From Curtobacterium sp. VKM Ac-1376 (lineage in GTDB: Bacteria > Actinomycetota > Actinomycetes > Actinomycetales > Microbacteriaceae): a stretch of DNA of 41,331 nucleotides. The position numbers and the translations under genes were made by a program. Positions 7,496 through 14,980 of the stretch are shown here, piece after piece (position 1 is the stretch's first letter; every line of letters starts with the position of its first letter). The notes below the pieces were generated by a model. That model was not told the DNA's origin, searched no databases, and saw only the letters and a list, made by a program, of their open reading frames with translations. The DNA lies in the NCBI RefSeq assembly GCF_015351025.1, contig NZ_JADKRV010000021.1, positions 1 through 41,331 of the forward strand, given 5' to 3'.

Positions 7496-8539
7496 CTATT
7501 GCTGGAACGATTCCCACAGCAGGAACCCGGTGAACAGCACGAACGGCGTGCAGGCCAGCGCGTTCAGCCAGCGGTGCTCGACGATCACCGCGGCGAACTC
7601 GCGCAGGAACGCGCTCGGGATGAAGTAGGCGGCGGTGCGCGCGCCGACGACCTGCGCCGGCAGCTCCAGCCGTCGGGCCAGCGTCGCGGCGCGGAGCACG
7701 TGGTAGTCGTTCGTCACGACGACGATCGGCCCGTGCCGCCCGGCAGCGGTCTGCACGTCCCGCGAGAAGCGCAGGTTCTCGCGGGTGTTCCGCGACTCGG
7801 TCTCCGGCGCGACGTCGTCCGGGTCGGCGCCGTTCGCCACCAGGTACTCGGCCATCGCGGTGCCCTCGGGGCGTGGCTCGTCGTCGCCCTGCCCACCCGA
7901 GGGGATCAGCAGCGGTCGGCGTCCGGCGGCTCGTTCGGCGCGGTACACGGTGAGTGCGCGGTCGAGCCGGCTGCGCAGCAGGGGCGGGACCTCGCCGTGC
8001 ACGAGTCCGGACCCGAGCACCACGATCGTGTCCGGCGCGATCCTCTGCCGCGTCCGGCCGTAGACCACGGAGGAGACGGCGAACGCGACCAGCGACAGGG
8101 CGAAGTACCCGCAGACGAACACCATCAGGACGGCCAGCGCGATCTTCGTGCCGTCCCAGAGCGTGAACCCCTCGCCGCTGCCGGAGACGAACAGGGCGAT
8201 GGCCAGTGCCGGCAGCACGAACACGGCCACCCCGGCGGCGAGGGACAGCAGGTTGCCGAGGCTGCGCCCCTCGGACCGGAGCATCTGGAAACCGTTCGCG
8301 ATGAGGGCGACGCCGAGCACGACGACCGCGAGCGGCACGAGCAGCAGGACGACCGCGACGAGCAGGCTGAACCCCGGCACCACCGCGGTCAGCACGGACA
8401 CGATGGTCGCCAACCCGAACAGCACGGCCGCGGTCAGGAACACCCCGTTCCGGAGCATCCGCGGGTCCCGTCGGCGGCCCAGGACGTACAGCACCAGGAA
8501 GAGCAGGGCGAAGACGGGTGCAGCACCCAGCCCGAGCAC
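7496..8539 (-). CDS. YdcF/SanA-like (DUF218) membrane protein
   Basis: The protein is about 347 residues from GTG 8539. It starts with about four to five transmembrane helices (residues 1 to about 145), then carries a DUF218/ElyC-SanA-YdcF domain: DTIVVLGSGL, a GG-containing SGGQGDDEP loop, ESRNTRENLRFS and VVVTNDYHVLRA, and closes with a hydrophobic segment. Family members are implicated in envelope or vancomycin-resistance phenotypes, but the reaction is unknown. The GTG start lies 2 nt after the DUF1801 stop, implying translational coupling; an in-frame ATG at 8617 would instead give a long overlap and a proline/arginine-rich N-terminus unlike the family. Confidence 0.8.
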   Translation of the reverse strand: MLGLGAAPVFALLFLVLYVLGRRRDPRMLRNGVFLTAAVLFGLATIVSVLTAVVPGFSLLVAVVLLLVPLAVVVLGVALIANGFQMLRSEGRSLGNLLSLAAGVAVFVLPALAIALFVSGSGEGFTLWDGTKIALAVLMVFVCGYFALSLVAFAVSSVVYGRTRQRIAPDTIVVLGSGLVHGEVPPLLRSRLDRALTVYRAERAAGRRPLLIPSGGQGDDEPRPEGTAMAEYLVANGADPDDVAPETESRNTRENLRFSRDVQTAAGRHGPIVVVTNDYHVLRAATLARRLELPAQVVGARTAAYFIPSAFLREFAAVIVEHRWLNALACTPFVLFTGFLLWESFQQ

Positions 8540-8541
8540 CG

Positions 8542-8997
8542 TCAGCCGACCGCGCGGCGGATCAGGTCGGCCACGACCGCTTCGTCGGCCTCCGAGAACT
8601 CCGGGGTGATCGCCCACGACGTCGGCCAGAGCGTGCCGTCGTCGAGCGCGGCGGAGTCCTGGAACCCCAGCGTCGCGTACCGGGCCTTGAACTTCGCGGC
8701 GTCCTGGAAGAAGAACACCACCTTGCCGTCCCTGGCGTAGGCGGGCATGCCGTACCAGAGCTTGGGGGCCAGTTCGGGGGCGACCTCGAGCGCGATGCGG
8801 TGGATGCGCTCGGCCAGCCCGCGGTCCGGCTGGGGCATCTCGGCGATCTTCGCCTCGACCGCTGCGGCGTCGGCCGCCGCCTTCTCGGCCCTGGTGCCCT
8901 TCGTGCCGCGAGCGCGCTTCACCTCGGCGGCGTGCTCCTGCATCGCGGCGCGCTCCTCGTCGGTGAACGTGGTCTCGGTCTTCGCCGTCCGTGCCAT
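8542..8997 (-). CDS. DUF1801 (YdhG-like) domain protein
   Basis: The 151-residue protein has a charged, helical N-terminus (residues 1-60, rich in Ala, Lys and Glu) followed by a DUF1801/YdhG domain: LAPKLWYGMPAYARDGKVVFFFQ and FKARYATLGFQDSAALDDG. The fold resembles frataxin/CyaY-like iron-binding proteins and SRPBCC neighbours, but function is unproven. A GGAGGAG ribosome-binding site precedes ATG 8997. It is the first gene of a likely DUF1801-ydcF(-soxR) unit and is divergent from the aldo/keto reductase. Confidence 0.82.
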   Translation of the reverse strand: MARTAKTETTFTDEERAAMQEHAAEVKRARGTKGTRAEKAAADAAAVEAKIAEMPQPDRGLAERIHRIALEVAPELAPKLWYGMPAYARDGKVVFFFQDAAKFKARYATLGFQDSAALDDGTLWPTSWAITPEFSEADEAVVADLIRRAVG

Positions 8998-9087
8998 GGT
9001 CGTCTCCTCCTGGTCTCGTGCCCCCATCATGGGTCCGCGAAGCGAAGCATGCGAGGCCCGGGTCCGATCGAGTGCCAGGCTCGACCC

Positions 9088-10131
9088 ATGACCTACATCG
9101 CCAGTGACGACCGCTACGACTCGATGACGTACCGCCGGACCGGCCGCTCGGGCCTCGACCTGCCGCTGCTCTCCCTGGGCTACTGGCACAACTTCGGGGA
9201 CGACCTGCCCTTCGAGAACCAGCGCGCGATCAGCCGCCGGGCGTTCGACCTCGGGATCACCCACCACGACCTCGCCAACAACTACGGCCCGCCCTACGGC
9301 GCCGCCGAGGTGAACTTCGGCCGCCTCATGCGTGAGGACTTCCGCCCCTACCGCGACGAGATGGTAATCTCGACGAAGGCCGGTTGGGACATGTGGCCGG
9401 GGCCGTACGGCCAGGGCGGCGGGTCGCGGAAGTACGTGCTCGCCTCGCTCGACCAGTCCCTGCAGCGGATGGGCCTCGACTACGTCGACGTCTTCTACTC
9501 GCACCGCCTCGACGCCTCGACCCCGCTCGAGGAGACGATGGGCGCGCTGCACACCGCCGTCCAGCAGGGCAAGGCCCTGTACGTCGGCATCTCGTCGTAC
9601 GACGCCGAGCGCAGCCGGCAGGCGGCCGAGATCCTCCGCGACCTCGGCACCCCGCTGCTCATCCACCAGCCCTCGTACTCCATGCTCAACCGCTGGATCG
9701 AGACCGAGGGGCTGCTCGACGCGGCCGGCGAGCTCGGCTTCGGTGTCATCGGGTTCACCGCGCTCGCGCAGGGCCTGCTGACGGGCAAGTACCTGGACGG
9801 TGTGCCGGAGGGCTCCCGCGCCGCGGCGGGGAAGTCCCTCGACGCGTCGAGCATCACCCCCGAGGTCGTCAGCCACCTCCGCGCCCTGAACGACGTCGCC
9901 GCCGCTCGAGGCCAGTCCCTCGCGCAGCTCGCACTGGCGTGGGCGCTCCGCGACGAGCGGGTGACCTCGCTCGTGATCGGTGCCTCGCGGGTCTCGCAGC
10001 TCGAGGACAACGTGGCGGCGCTGTCGAACACCTCGTTCACGGACGAGGAACTCCGCGTCATCGACGAGCACTCGGTCGGCATCACCGACGTCGACCTGTG
10101 GGCGGGAGCGCGCGCCGGCGAGGTCTCCTGA
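9088..10131 (+). CDS. Aldo/keto reductase, YghZ/Gpr (L-glyceraldehyde 3-phosphate reductase) type
   Basis: The 347-residue NADPH-dependent reductase has all four catalytic residues of the AKR superfamily: Asp61, Tyr66, Lys97 and His139. The overall pattern (GYWHNFGDD, NNYGPPYGAAE, KAGWDMWPGPYGQGGGSRKY) is typical of the YghZ/AKR14 group, which detoxifies methylglyoxal and L-glyceraldehyde 3-phosphate, and of potassium-channel beta-subunit-like reductases. CAGGCT ends 6 nt before the ATG, suggesting a leaderless mRNA. The physiological substrate is not certain. A small GC hairpin follows the stop. Confidence 0.88.
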   Translation: MTYIASDDRYDSMTYRRTGRSGLDLPLLSLGYWHNFGDDLPFENQRAISRRAFDLGITHHDLANNYGPPYGAAEVNFGRLMREDFRPYRDEMVISTKAGWDMWPGPYGQGGGSRKYVLASLDQSLQRMGLDYVDVFYSHRLDASTPLEETMGALHTAVQQGKALYVGISSYDAERSRQAAEILRDLGTPLLIHQPSYSMLNRWIETEGLLDAAGELGFGVIGFTALAQGLLTGKYLDGVPEGSRAAAGKSLDASSITPEVVSHLRALNDVAAARGQSLAQLALAWALRDERVTSLVIGASRVSQLEDNVAALSNTSFTDEELRVIDEHSVGITDVDLWAGARAGEVS

Positions 10132-10147
10132 CCCCAGCCCGCTGGGG
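10132..10147 (+). terminator. Short GC hairpin after the aldo/keto reductase
   Basis: CCCCAG-CCCG-CTGGGG starts one base after the stop codon. There is no T-tract, so it is only a weak terminator candidate. Confidence 0.35.
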
Positions 10148-10163
10148 CGCTGCGGCCGGTTGG

Positions 10164-10287
10164 TACGATCGACACCGTTCGACAACACGCAGTGTGTATC
10201 TACCGGCCGCCGGCATCCCGGCGGACAGCGGCGGCACCCGATGGGTCCGCCTCCACCGAACCGGGCGGGCCGAGAAGGCACACCCCC
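10164..10287 (+). promoter_or_regulatory. Promoter and long leader of the MFS gene
   Basis: TACGAT (10164-10169) is a plausible -10. It would give a leader of about 110 nt, unusual here because many neighbours appear leaderless. The leader has a perfect 7-bp hairpin CCGCCGG-CATC-CCGGCGG (10207-10224) and an AGAAGG ribosome-binding site (about 10273-10278). Confidence 0.35.
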
Positions 10288-11514
10288 ATGCTCCAGACGC
10301 GTTCCACCGCGGACCCCTCGCTCGTCTCCCTCGCGGGCCGCTGGTACTTCCCGGTCGCGTTCATCGCCCGGCTCCCGTTCGCGATGATGGTCGTCGGCGT
10401 CCTGACGCTCGTCGTCGCCGCCCGTGACTCGGTCGCCCTCGGCGGCATCAACTCGGCCTCGGTCGGCATCGGCTCGGCGATCTTCGGGCCGATGGTCGGC
10501 GCGGCGGCGGACCGTTTCGGCCAGCGGGCCGTACTCGTCCCCGTCGGGCTGGTGAACGCGGCGCTGCTCGGGGTGTTCCCGTTCGTGGTCAGCGGCACGG
10601 CGCCCGACCTCGCGGTCCTCGCGATGGCGTTCTGCATCGGCGCCTCGGCCCCGCAGGTCGCCCCGATGTCGCGCACCCGGCTCGTCGCGATCGTCCGGCA
10701 GCGGATGGCCCCGGACCGCCGCGAGAAGACCCTCAGCGGCACGATGGCCTACGAGTCGGCCGCCGACGAGACCGTCTTCATCATCGGCCCGTTCCTGGTC
10801 GGCATCCTCGCCAGCGCGATCGCTCCGTGGGTGGCCGTCGCCGGCGCCTCGGTGCTGACCTTCGTGTTCGTCACCGCGTTCGCGCTGCACCCGACCGGCA
10901 AGCTCGTGGTCGGCCAGCACGCGGAGCTGACGCAGGCACCCGCCCGCCAGCTGCTGCGCCCGCGACTCGTCGTCGTGGTGGTCGGCATCCTCGGCATCGG
11001 CCTGTTCTTCGGCTCGACCCTCACCTCGCTCACCGCCTTCATGGAGATCCACGGCGAGGCGTCCCAGGCCGGCCTGCTCTACGGGCTGATGGGCATCGGT
11101 TCCGCCGGGCTCGCCCTCGGGTCCGCCGCGTTCCCCCGAGCGTTCGGCCTCGGATGGCGCTGGCTCGTGTTCGGCGTCGTGCTGTTCGGCGGTGCGGTCG
11201 CGTTCGCCGGCGCCGACTCCGTCGCCGCCGCGGGCATCGTCCTCGCGATCATGGGCATCGGGATCGGCCCGACCCTGGTCGCCCAGTACAGTCTCGGTTC
11301 GGACCGGTCCCCGGTCGGCCGCTCCGCGACCACCATGACGATCCTCGGGTCCGCCGTCATCGTCGGCCAGTCGATCGCCTCCGCGATCACCGGTGACGTC
11401 GCCGAGCACCACGGCACCGCCGCAGCGATGCTGCTGCCCGCGGCATCCGCTGCGATCGTCGTGGTCGCTGCGGTCCTCAACCTGCTGTTCCCGCGTCGGG
11501 TCGCCACCGCCTGA
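10288..11514 (+). CDS. MFS transporter (drug efflux-like)
   Basis: The 408-residue protein has about twelve hydrophobic segments and reads as a major facilitator superfamily exporter: an RLPFAMMVVGVLTLV first helix, the loop AADRFGQR between helices 2 and 3 (the MFS motif A region) and a long central loop (LHPTGKLVVGQHAELTQAPARQLLRPRL). The substrate cannot be read from the sequence; no biosynthetic or catabolic partner adjoins it. ATG 10288 follows an AGAAGG ribosome-binding site; the frame is open upstream to GTG 10192, but that extension lacks membrane-protein character. It converges on the mrp operon across a strong hairpin. Confidence 0.85.
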   Translation: MLQTRSTADPSLVSLAGRWYFPVAFIARLPFAMMVVGVLTLVVAARDSVALGGINSASVGIGSAIFGPMVGAAADRFGQRAVLVPVGLVNAALLGVFPFVVSGTAPDLAVLAMAFCIGASAPQVAPMSRTRLVAIVRQRMAPDRREKTLSGTMAYESAADETVFIIGPFLVGILASAIAPWVAVAGASVLTFVFVTAFALHPTGKLVVGQHAELTQAPARQLLRPRLVVVVVGILGIGLFFGSTLTSLTAFMEIHGEASQAGLLYGLMGIGSAGLALGSAAFPRAFGLGWRWLVFGVVLFGGAVAFAGADSVAAAGIVLAIMGIGIGPTLVAQYSLGSDRSPVGRSATTMTILGSAVIVGQSIASAITGDVAEHHGTAAAMLLPAASAAIVVVAAVLNLLFPRRVATA

Positions 11515-11536
11515 TCACGAACGTGGACGTGACCGC

Positions 11537-11588
11537 CTGACGGACGGGAGGCCCGTGGTGACGCCGCCACGGGCCTCCGGTCCGTCAG
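11537..11588. terminator. Bidirectional terminator hairpin, repeat element B
   Basis: CTGACGGAC (11537-11545) plus GGAGGCCCGTGG (11547-11558) pair with CCACGGGCCTCC (11567-11578) plus GTCCGTCAG (11580-11588). It sits between the convergent MFS gene and mrpG. The core is almost identical to the hairpin at 27732-27773. Confidence 0.75.
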
Positions 11589-11612
11589 GTCGGTGCGTCA
11601 GGACACGCGTCC

Positions 11613-11969
11613 TCAGGACTCGGTGTCGTCGACGAGCAGGTCCTCGTGCCGGTAGTCGTCGGCGCGCAGCCCGGCACGGGCGATCATGTGCGTCGAGACG
11701 GGCACCAGGAACAGCTGGAACACCATGATCGGCAGCACGACCCACAGCGCCGTCCACGTCCCCACCGCGACGACGATGGCGGCCAGGGCGAGGGCGAGCC
11801 CGAGCACCTGCGGCTTCGCCATCGCGTGCAGGCGGACGAGCGGGTCGGGGAACCGGACGATGCCGAGTCCCGCACCGAGCGACAGCAGGGACCCGACGAG
11901 CAACAGCCCGATGGCGATCCACGCGCGGATCCCGGCGTCGTCGATGAACGACTCGATCATCTCGATCAC
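11613..11969 (-). CDS. mrpG: Mrp antiporter subunit G
   Basis: The 118-residue protein has three hydrophobic segments and the family pattern GAGLGIVRFPDPLVRLHAMAKPQVLG, typical of MrpG/MnhG/PhaG. It is a small membrane subunit of the multi-subunit Na+(K+)/H+ antiporter. It is last in the operon; its ATG overlaps the mrpF stop (ATGA). A conserved bidirectional hairpin follows 24 nt after its stop. Confidence 0.92.
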   Translation of the reverse strand: MIEMIESFIDDAGIRAWIAIGLLLVGSLLSLGAGLGIVRFPDPLVRLHAMAKPQVLGLALALAAIVVAVGTWTALWVVLPIMVFQLFLVPVSTHMIARAGLRADDYRHEDLLVDDTES

Positions 11970-12307
11970 GACAGCTCCTCTTCCGCGGCGCGCTCGGGGG
12001 TGGTGACCGTCAGCCCCTCGTCGGACGGGTCCGCCGAGGGCGTGACGGCCCGGGCGACGGCGATGGTGGCGAACACGCTCGTCGCGGCGATGACCACGAG
12101 GACGGGGATGCCGCTCAGGTCCTGCCGGATCACCATGGCGGCGGCGATGACCACGAGCACGGTCGTCAGGACCATGTCCGACCCGATCATCCGGTCGAGG
12201 ATCGTCGGGCCGCGCACGATCCGGAAGACCGCGAGCGCCAGGGTCGCACCGAGGAGCGCGAGCACCAGGACGATCGCGATCCCCATCACGACGACGGCGG
12301 CGCTCAC
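11966..12307 (-). CDS. mrpF: Mrp antiporter subunit F
   Basis: The 113-residue protein has three transmembrane segments and the MrpF/MnhF signature FRIVRGPTILDRMIGSDMVLTT. The GTG start at 12307 overlaps the mrpE stop as GTGA. The C-terminal 25 residues are acidic and soluble (ADPSDEGLTVTTPERAAEEELS). The length is close to the family norm of about 90-100 plus this tail. Confidence 0.92.
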   Translation of the reverse strand: MSAAVVVMGIAIVLVLALLGATLALAVFRIVRGPTILDRMIGSDMVLTTVLVVIAAAMVIRQDLSGIPVLVVIAATSVFATIAVARAVTPSADPSDEGLTVTTPERAAEEELS

Positions 12308-12885
12308 CGGGGTACCTCCGGCAGCGGCCCGGACAGCTCGGAGACGTCCTGCTTCGAGCCGAGTGCCCGGATGACCATGGCCTCGATGCCGAGCGCCTCG
12401 CGCTTCGCGTCGTCGACCTGCTCCGGGCGCTCGGTGTCGAGCACGTGGAGCAGCAACCGACGGCGTCGCAGGTCGACGTCGGCGACGTAGGACCCGGGCA
12501 CGAGCGAGATCGCGAGGGTGGCCAGCGTGAAGGTCATCTCGGACGTGGAGTGCAGCTGCACGAGCGTGATCGAGCTGCGCCGGACACCGCGCGGTCGGAA
12601 CGCGACCCAGGCGACCCGGAACGACGCCACGATCACGAGTCCGGACCACACGGCCAGGAACCGCACGGCGTGCACGATCGAGAACCGTGCCGACAGCGGG
12701 ACCGGGGGCAGCGGCAGCGCCTGGGTGACGAGGAGCGCCACGACGAGACCGCAGAGCAGGGTCAGCGGCGTCCACGATCCCCAGAGCAGGGCCCACAGGA
12801 CGGTGAGCCCGGCGACGAGCGGGACGTCGTAGCGCCACGCCACGGCGATCCGTCGGGCGTTCGTGATGCGGCGGACGTCGGTCAT
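12304..12885 (-). CDS. mrpE: Mrp antiporter subunit E
   Basis: The 193-residue protein has an N-terminal membrane part (residues about 15-90) and a soluble C-terminal half containing the family stretch ITLVQLHSTSEMTFTLATLAISLVPGSYVADVD. MrpE/MnhE is needed for complex assembly and may have its own transport role. The ATG overlaps the mrpD stop (ATGA), and its stop overlaps the mrpF start (GTGA). Confidence 0.92.
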   Translation of the reverse strand: MTDVRRITNARRIAVAWRYDVPLVAGLTVLWALLWGSWTPLTLLCGLVVALLVTQALPLPPVPLSARFSIVHAVRFLAVWSGLVIVASFRVAWVAFRPRGVRRSSITLVQLHSTSEMTFTLATLAISLVPGSYVADVDLRRRRLLLHVLDTERPEQVDDAKREALGIEAMVIRALGSKQDVSELSGPLPEVPR

Positions 12886-14573
12886 CGTTCACCTCCGAGC
12901 ACGGCCTGCACGTAACGGTCGGGCGATTCGAGGGACTCCGCCGCGCGGGTCGCGTAACCGTACAGGGGCCCGGCGACGACGGTGAGGGCGACGGACCCGA
13001 GCACCGCGATCGTCGTCACGCCGACGAGCATGCGCGGCAGGCGCACCTTCTCGGGTGCCTCGCCGGCCGTCGCGGTCGCGCCGGTGGTCGGACGGGAGGA
13101 ACGGCTCGCGTGCGGTGCGTCGGTGACCGTCACCGAGCCTCCCGGGTGGTAGGCCTCTCCCGTCTCCTCGGAGACGGTGAGCGGCGCCGGTTCCGGCGAC
13201 CGCAGGTGGGCGTGCGGTTCGGCGCTCGTCGCGTGCGGTGCGGCCGCTTCGGCAGCCGGCTTCGGCCGCCAGAAGGCGGCGTCCCACACGCGCATCAGCG
13301 CGTACAGGGTGAGCAACGAGGTGACGACGCCGGCCCCGATCGTGACGTACGCCATCGGGGAGCCGTCCTCGGCAGCGGCTCGGAACAGGCCGAGCTTGCC
13401 GATGAAGCCGGAGAACGGCGGGATGCCGCCCAGGTTGAACGCCGGGATCAGGTAGAGCGCCGCCAGCAGCGGTGCGGCCTGCAGCAGGCCGCCGAGCGAT
13501 CTCGTCGAGGTCGTCCCACCGACGCGTTCCATCAGCCCCGACACCAGGAACAGCGTGGTCTGCACGACGATGTGGTGCACGGTGTAGAACACCGCGGCCG
13601 CCGTGCCCGCGACGGTGCCGAGGCCGATCCCCATCACCATGAAGCCGATGTGGCTGATGAGCGTGAAGGACAGCAGCCGTTTCACGTCGGTCTGTGACAC
13701 CGCGCCGAGCACCCCGACGATCATCGTCAGCGCCGCCACCACGAGCAGTACCGTGTTGAGCTGCGGCCGGGGGAAGATGATCGTCTCGAGCCGGATGATC
13801 GCGTAGATGCCGACCTTCGTCAGCAGGCCCGCGAAGACCGCGGTGACCGGCGCCGGGGCCGTCGGGTACGAGTCCGGCAGCCAGAACGCCAGCGGGAACA
13901 CGGCAGCCTTGATGCCGAACCCGATCAGCAGCATCGTGTGCAGCAGCAGCTGGACGTGCTCGGGCAGGTCGGCGACGCGCTCGCTGATCTGGGCGATGTT
14001 CACCGTGCCGGTGGCGCCGTAGACCAGGCCGATCGCCGCCAGGAAGATCGCCGACGCGATCAGGCTCGTCACGATGTACGTCGTGCCGGCCCGGACACGC
14101 TGTTCGCTGCCGCCGAGGGTGATGAGCACGTAGCTCGCCACCAGCAGCATCTCGAACGCGACGTACAGGTTGAACAGGTCACCCGCGATGAACGAGTCGA
14201 GCACGCCGGCGGCCAGCACGAGGTAGGTCGGGTAGAAGATCGTGACCGGGGCGTCCTCGTCGTCGGCGGCCAGGCCCTGCCCGATCGAGAACAGCAGGAC
14301 GAGCAGCAGGACGCTCGCGCTGACGGTGAGCAGGAGCGCGCTGAGCCGGTCGACGACGAGCGAGATGCCGTACGGCGCATCCCAACCGCCGACCTGCACG
14401 ACGACGGTGCCGTGCCGGTCGACCAGGACCATGAGCGTCGCGGCGACGGCCAGGGCCACGACGAGCACCACGACGGTGATCGCCCGCTGCAGCTTCTGGT
14501 GCCGGAGGAGTCCGAGTGCGACCGCGGCACCGAGCAGCGGGACGAGGACGAGGAGCGGGACGAGCCAGGTCAT
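12882..14573 (-). CDS. mrpD: Mrp antiporter subunit D (NuoN/NuoM-like), with a large hydrophilic insertion
   Basis: The 563-residue protein is a proton-translocating subunit homologous to complex I NuoL/M/N. It has about fourteen membrane segments and conserved charged positions in FGIKAAVFPLAFWLPDSYPTAPAPVTAVFAGLLTKVGIY. The family is usually about 490-510 residues. The extra length is one hydrophilic block of about 85 residues between the last two hydrophobic regions, rich in Ala, Pro, His, Ser and Thr (near residues 425-510; gene positions about 13050-13300). The ATG overlaps the mrpC stop. The insert is most likely a surface loop. Confidence 0.93.
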   Translation of the reverse strand: MTWLVPLLVLVPLLGAAVALGLLRHQKLQRAITVVVLVVALAVAATLMVLVDRHGTVVVQVGGWDAPYGISLVVDRLSALLLTVSASVLLLVLLFSIGQGLAADDEDAPVTIFYPTYLVLAAGVLDSFIAGDLFNLYVAFEMLLVASYVLITLGGSEQRVRAGTTYIVTSLIASAIFLAAIGLVYGATGTVNIAQISERVADLPEHVQLLLHTMLLIGFGIKAAVFPLAFWLPDSYPTAPAPVTAVFAGLLTKVGIYAIIRLETIIFPRPQLNTVLLVVAALTMIVGVLGAVSQTDVKRLLSFTLISHIGFMVMGIGLGTVAGTAAAVFYTVHHIVVQTTLFLVSGLMERVGGTTSTRSLGGLLQAAPLLAALYLIPAFNLGGIPPFSGFIGKLGLFRAAAEDGSPMAYVTIGAGVVTSLLTLYALMRVWDAAFWRPKPAAEAAAPHATSAEPHAHLRSPEPAPLTVSEETGEAYHPGGSVTVTDAPHASRSSRPTTGATATAGEAPEKVRLPRMLVGVTTIAVLGSVALTVVAGPLYGYATRAAESLESPDRYVQAVLGGER

Positions 14574-14980
14574 CGGGTCGCCTCCTGTTCTGCGTCGGTG
14601 GTGGTCTCGGGGTCCTCGTCCGCCGGCTCGTCGCGCTCGCGGCCGATGGCGGCGTCGGCCTCGTCGACCTCGACCTCGTCGGCACGGGACAGCTGCCACG
14701 AGCGGTGGATCAGGGCGAGCAGGAACGCGCTCACGGCGAAGGTGATCACGATCGCGGTGAGGGCGAACGCCTGGGGGAGCGGATCGGTGATGCCCTCGGC
14801 GCTCGTGCCGATCGGTGGGTCGCCAGCGGCGCCGGACATCACGAGCAGGAGCAGGTTGAGCGAGTTGCCGAGCAGCAGGAAGCCGAGCAGCATCCGGGTC
14901 AGGGAGCGTTCGAGCAGCAGGTAGACGCCGCACGAGAACAGCACCGCCATCGCGATCACGAGGACGAGGGTGACGGTCAT
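14570..14980 (-). CDS. mrpC: Mrp antiporter subunit C (NuoK-like)
   Basis: The 136-residue protein has three transmembrane helices and the NuoK/MrpC pattern GVYLLLERSLTRMLLGFLLLGNSLNLLLL and DPLPQAFALTAIVITFAVSAF. The last 37 residues form a strongly acidic cytosolic-type tail (DEVEVDEADAA, DEPADEDPETTTDAEQEA), longer than usual. The ATG overlaps the mrpA stop, and its stop overlaps the mrpD ATG. Confidence 0.93.
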   Translation of the reverse strand: MTVTLVLVIAMAVLFSCGVYLLLERSLTRMLLGFLLLGNSLNLLLLVMSGAAGDPPIGTSAEGITDPLPQAFALTAIVITFAVSAFLLALIHRSWQLSRADEVEVDEADAAIGRERDEPADEDPETTTDAEQEATR

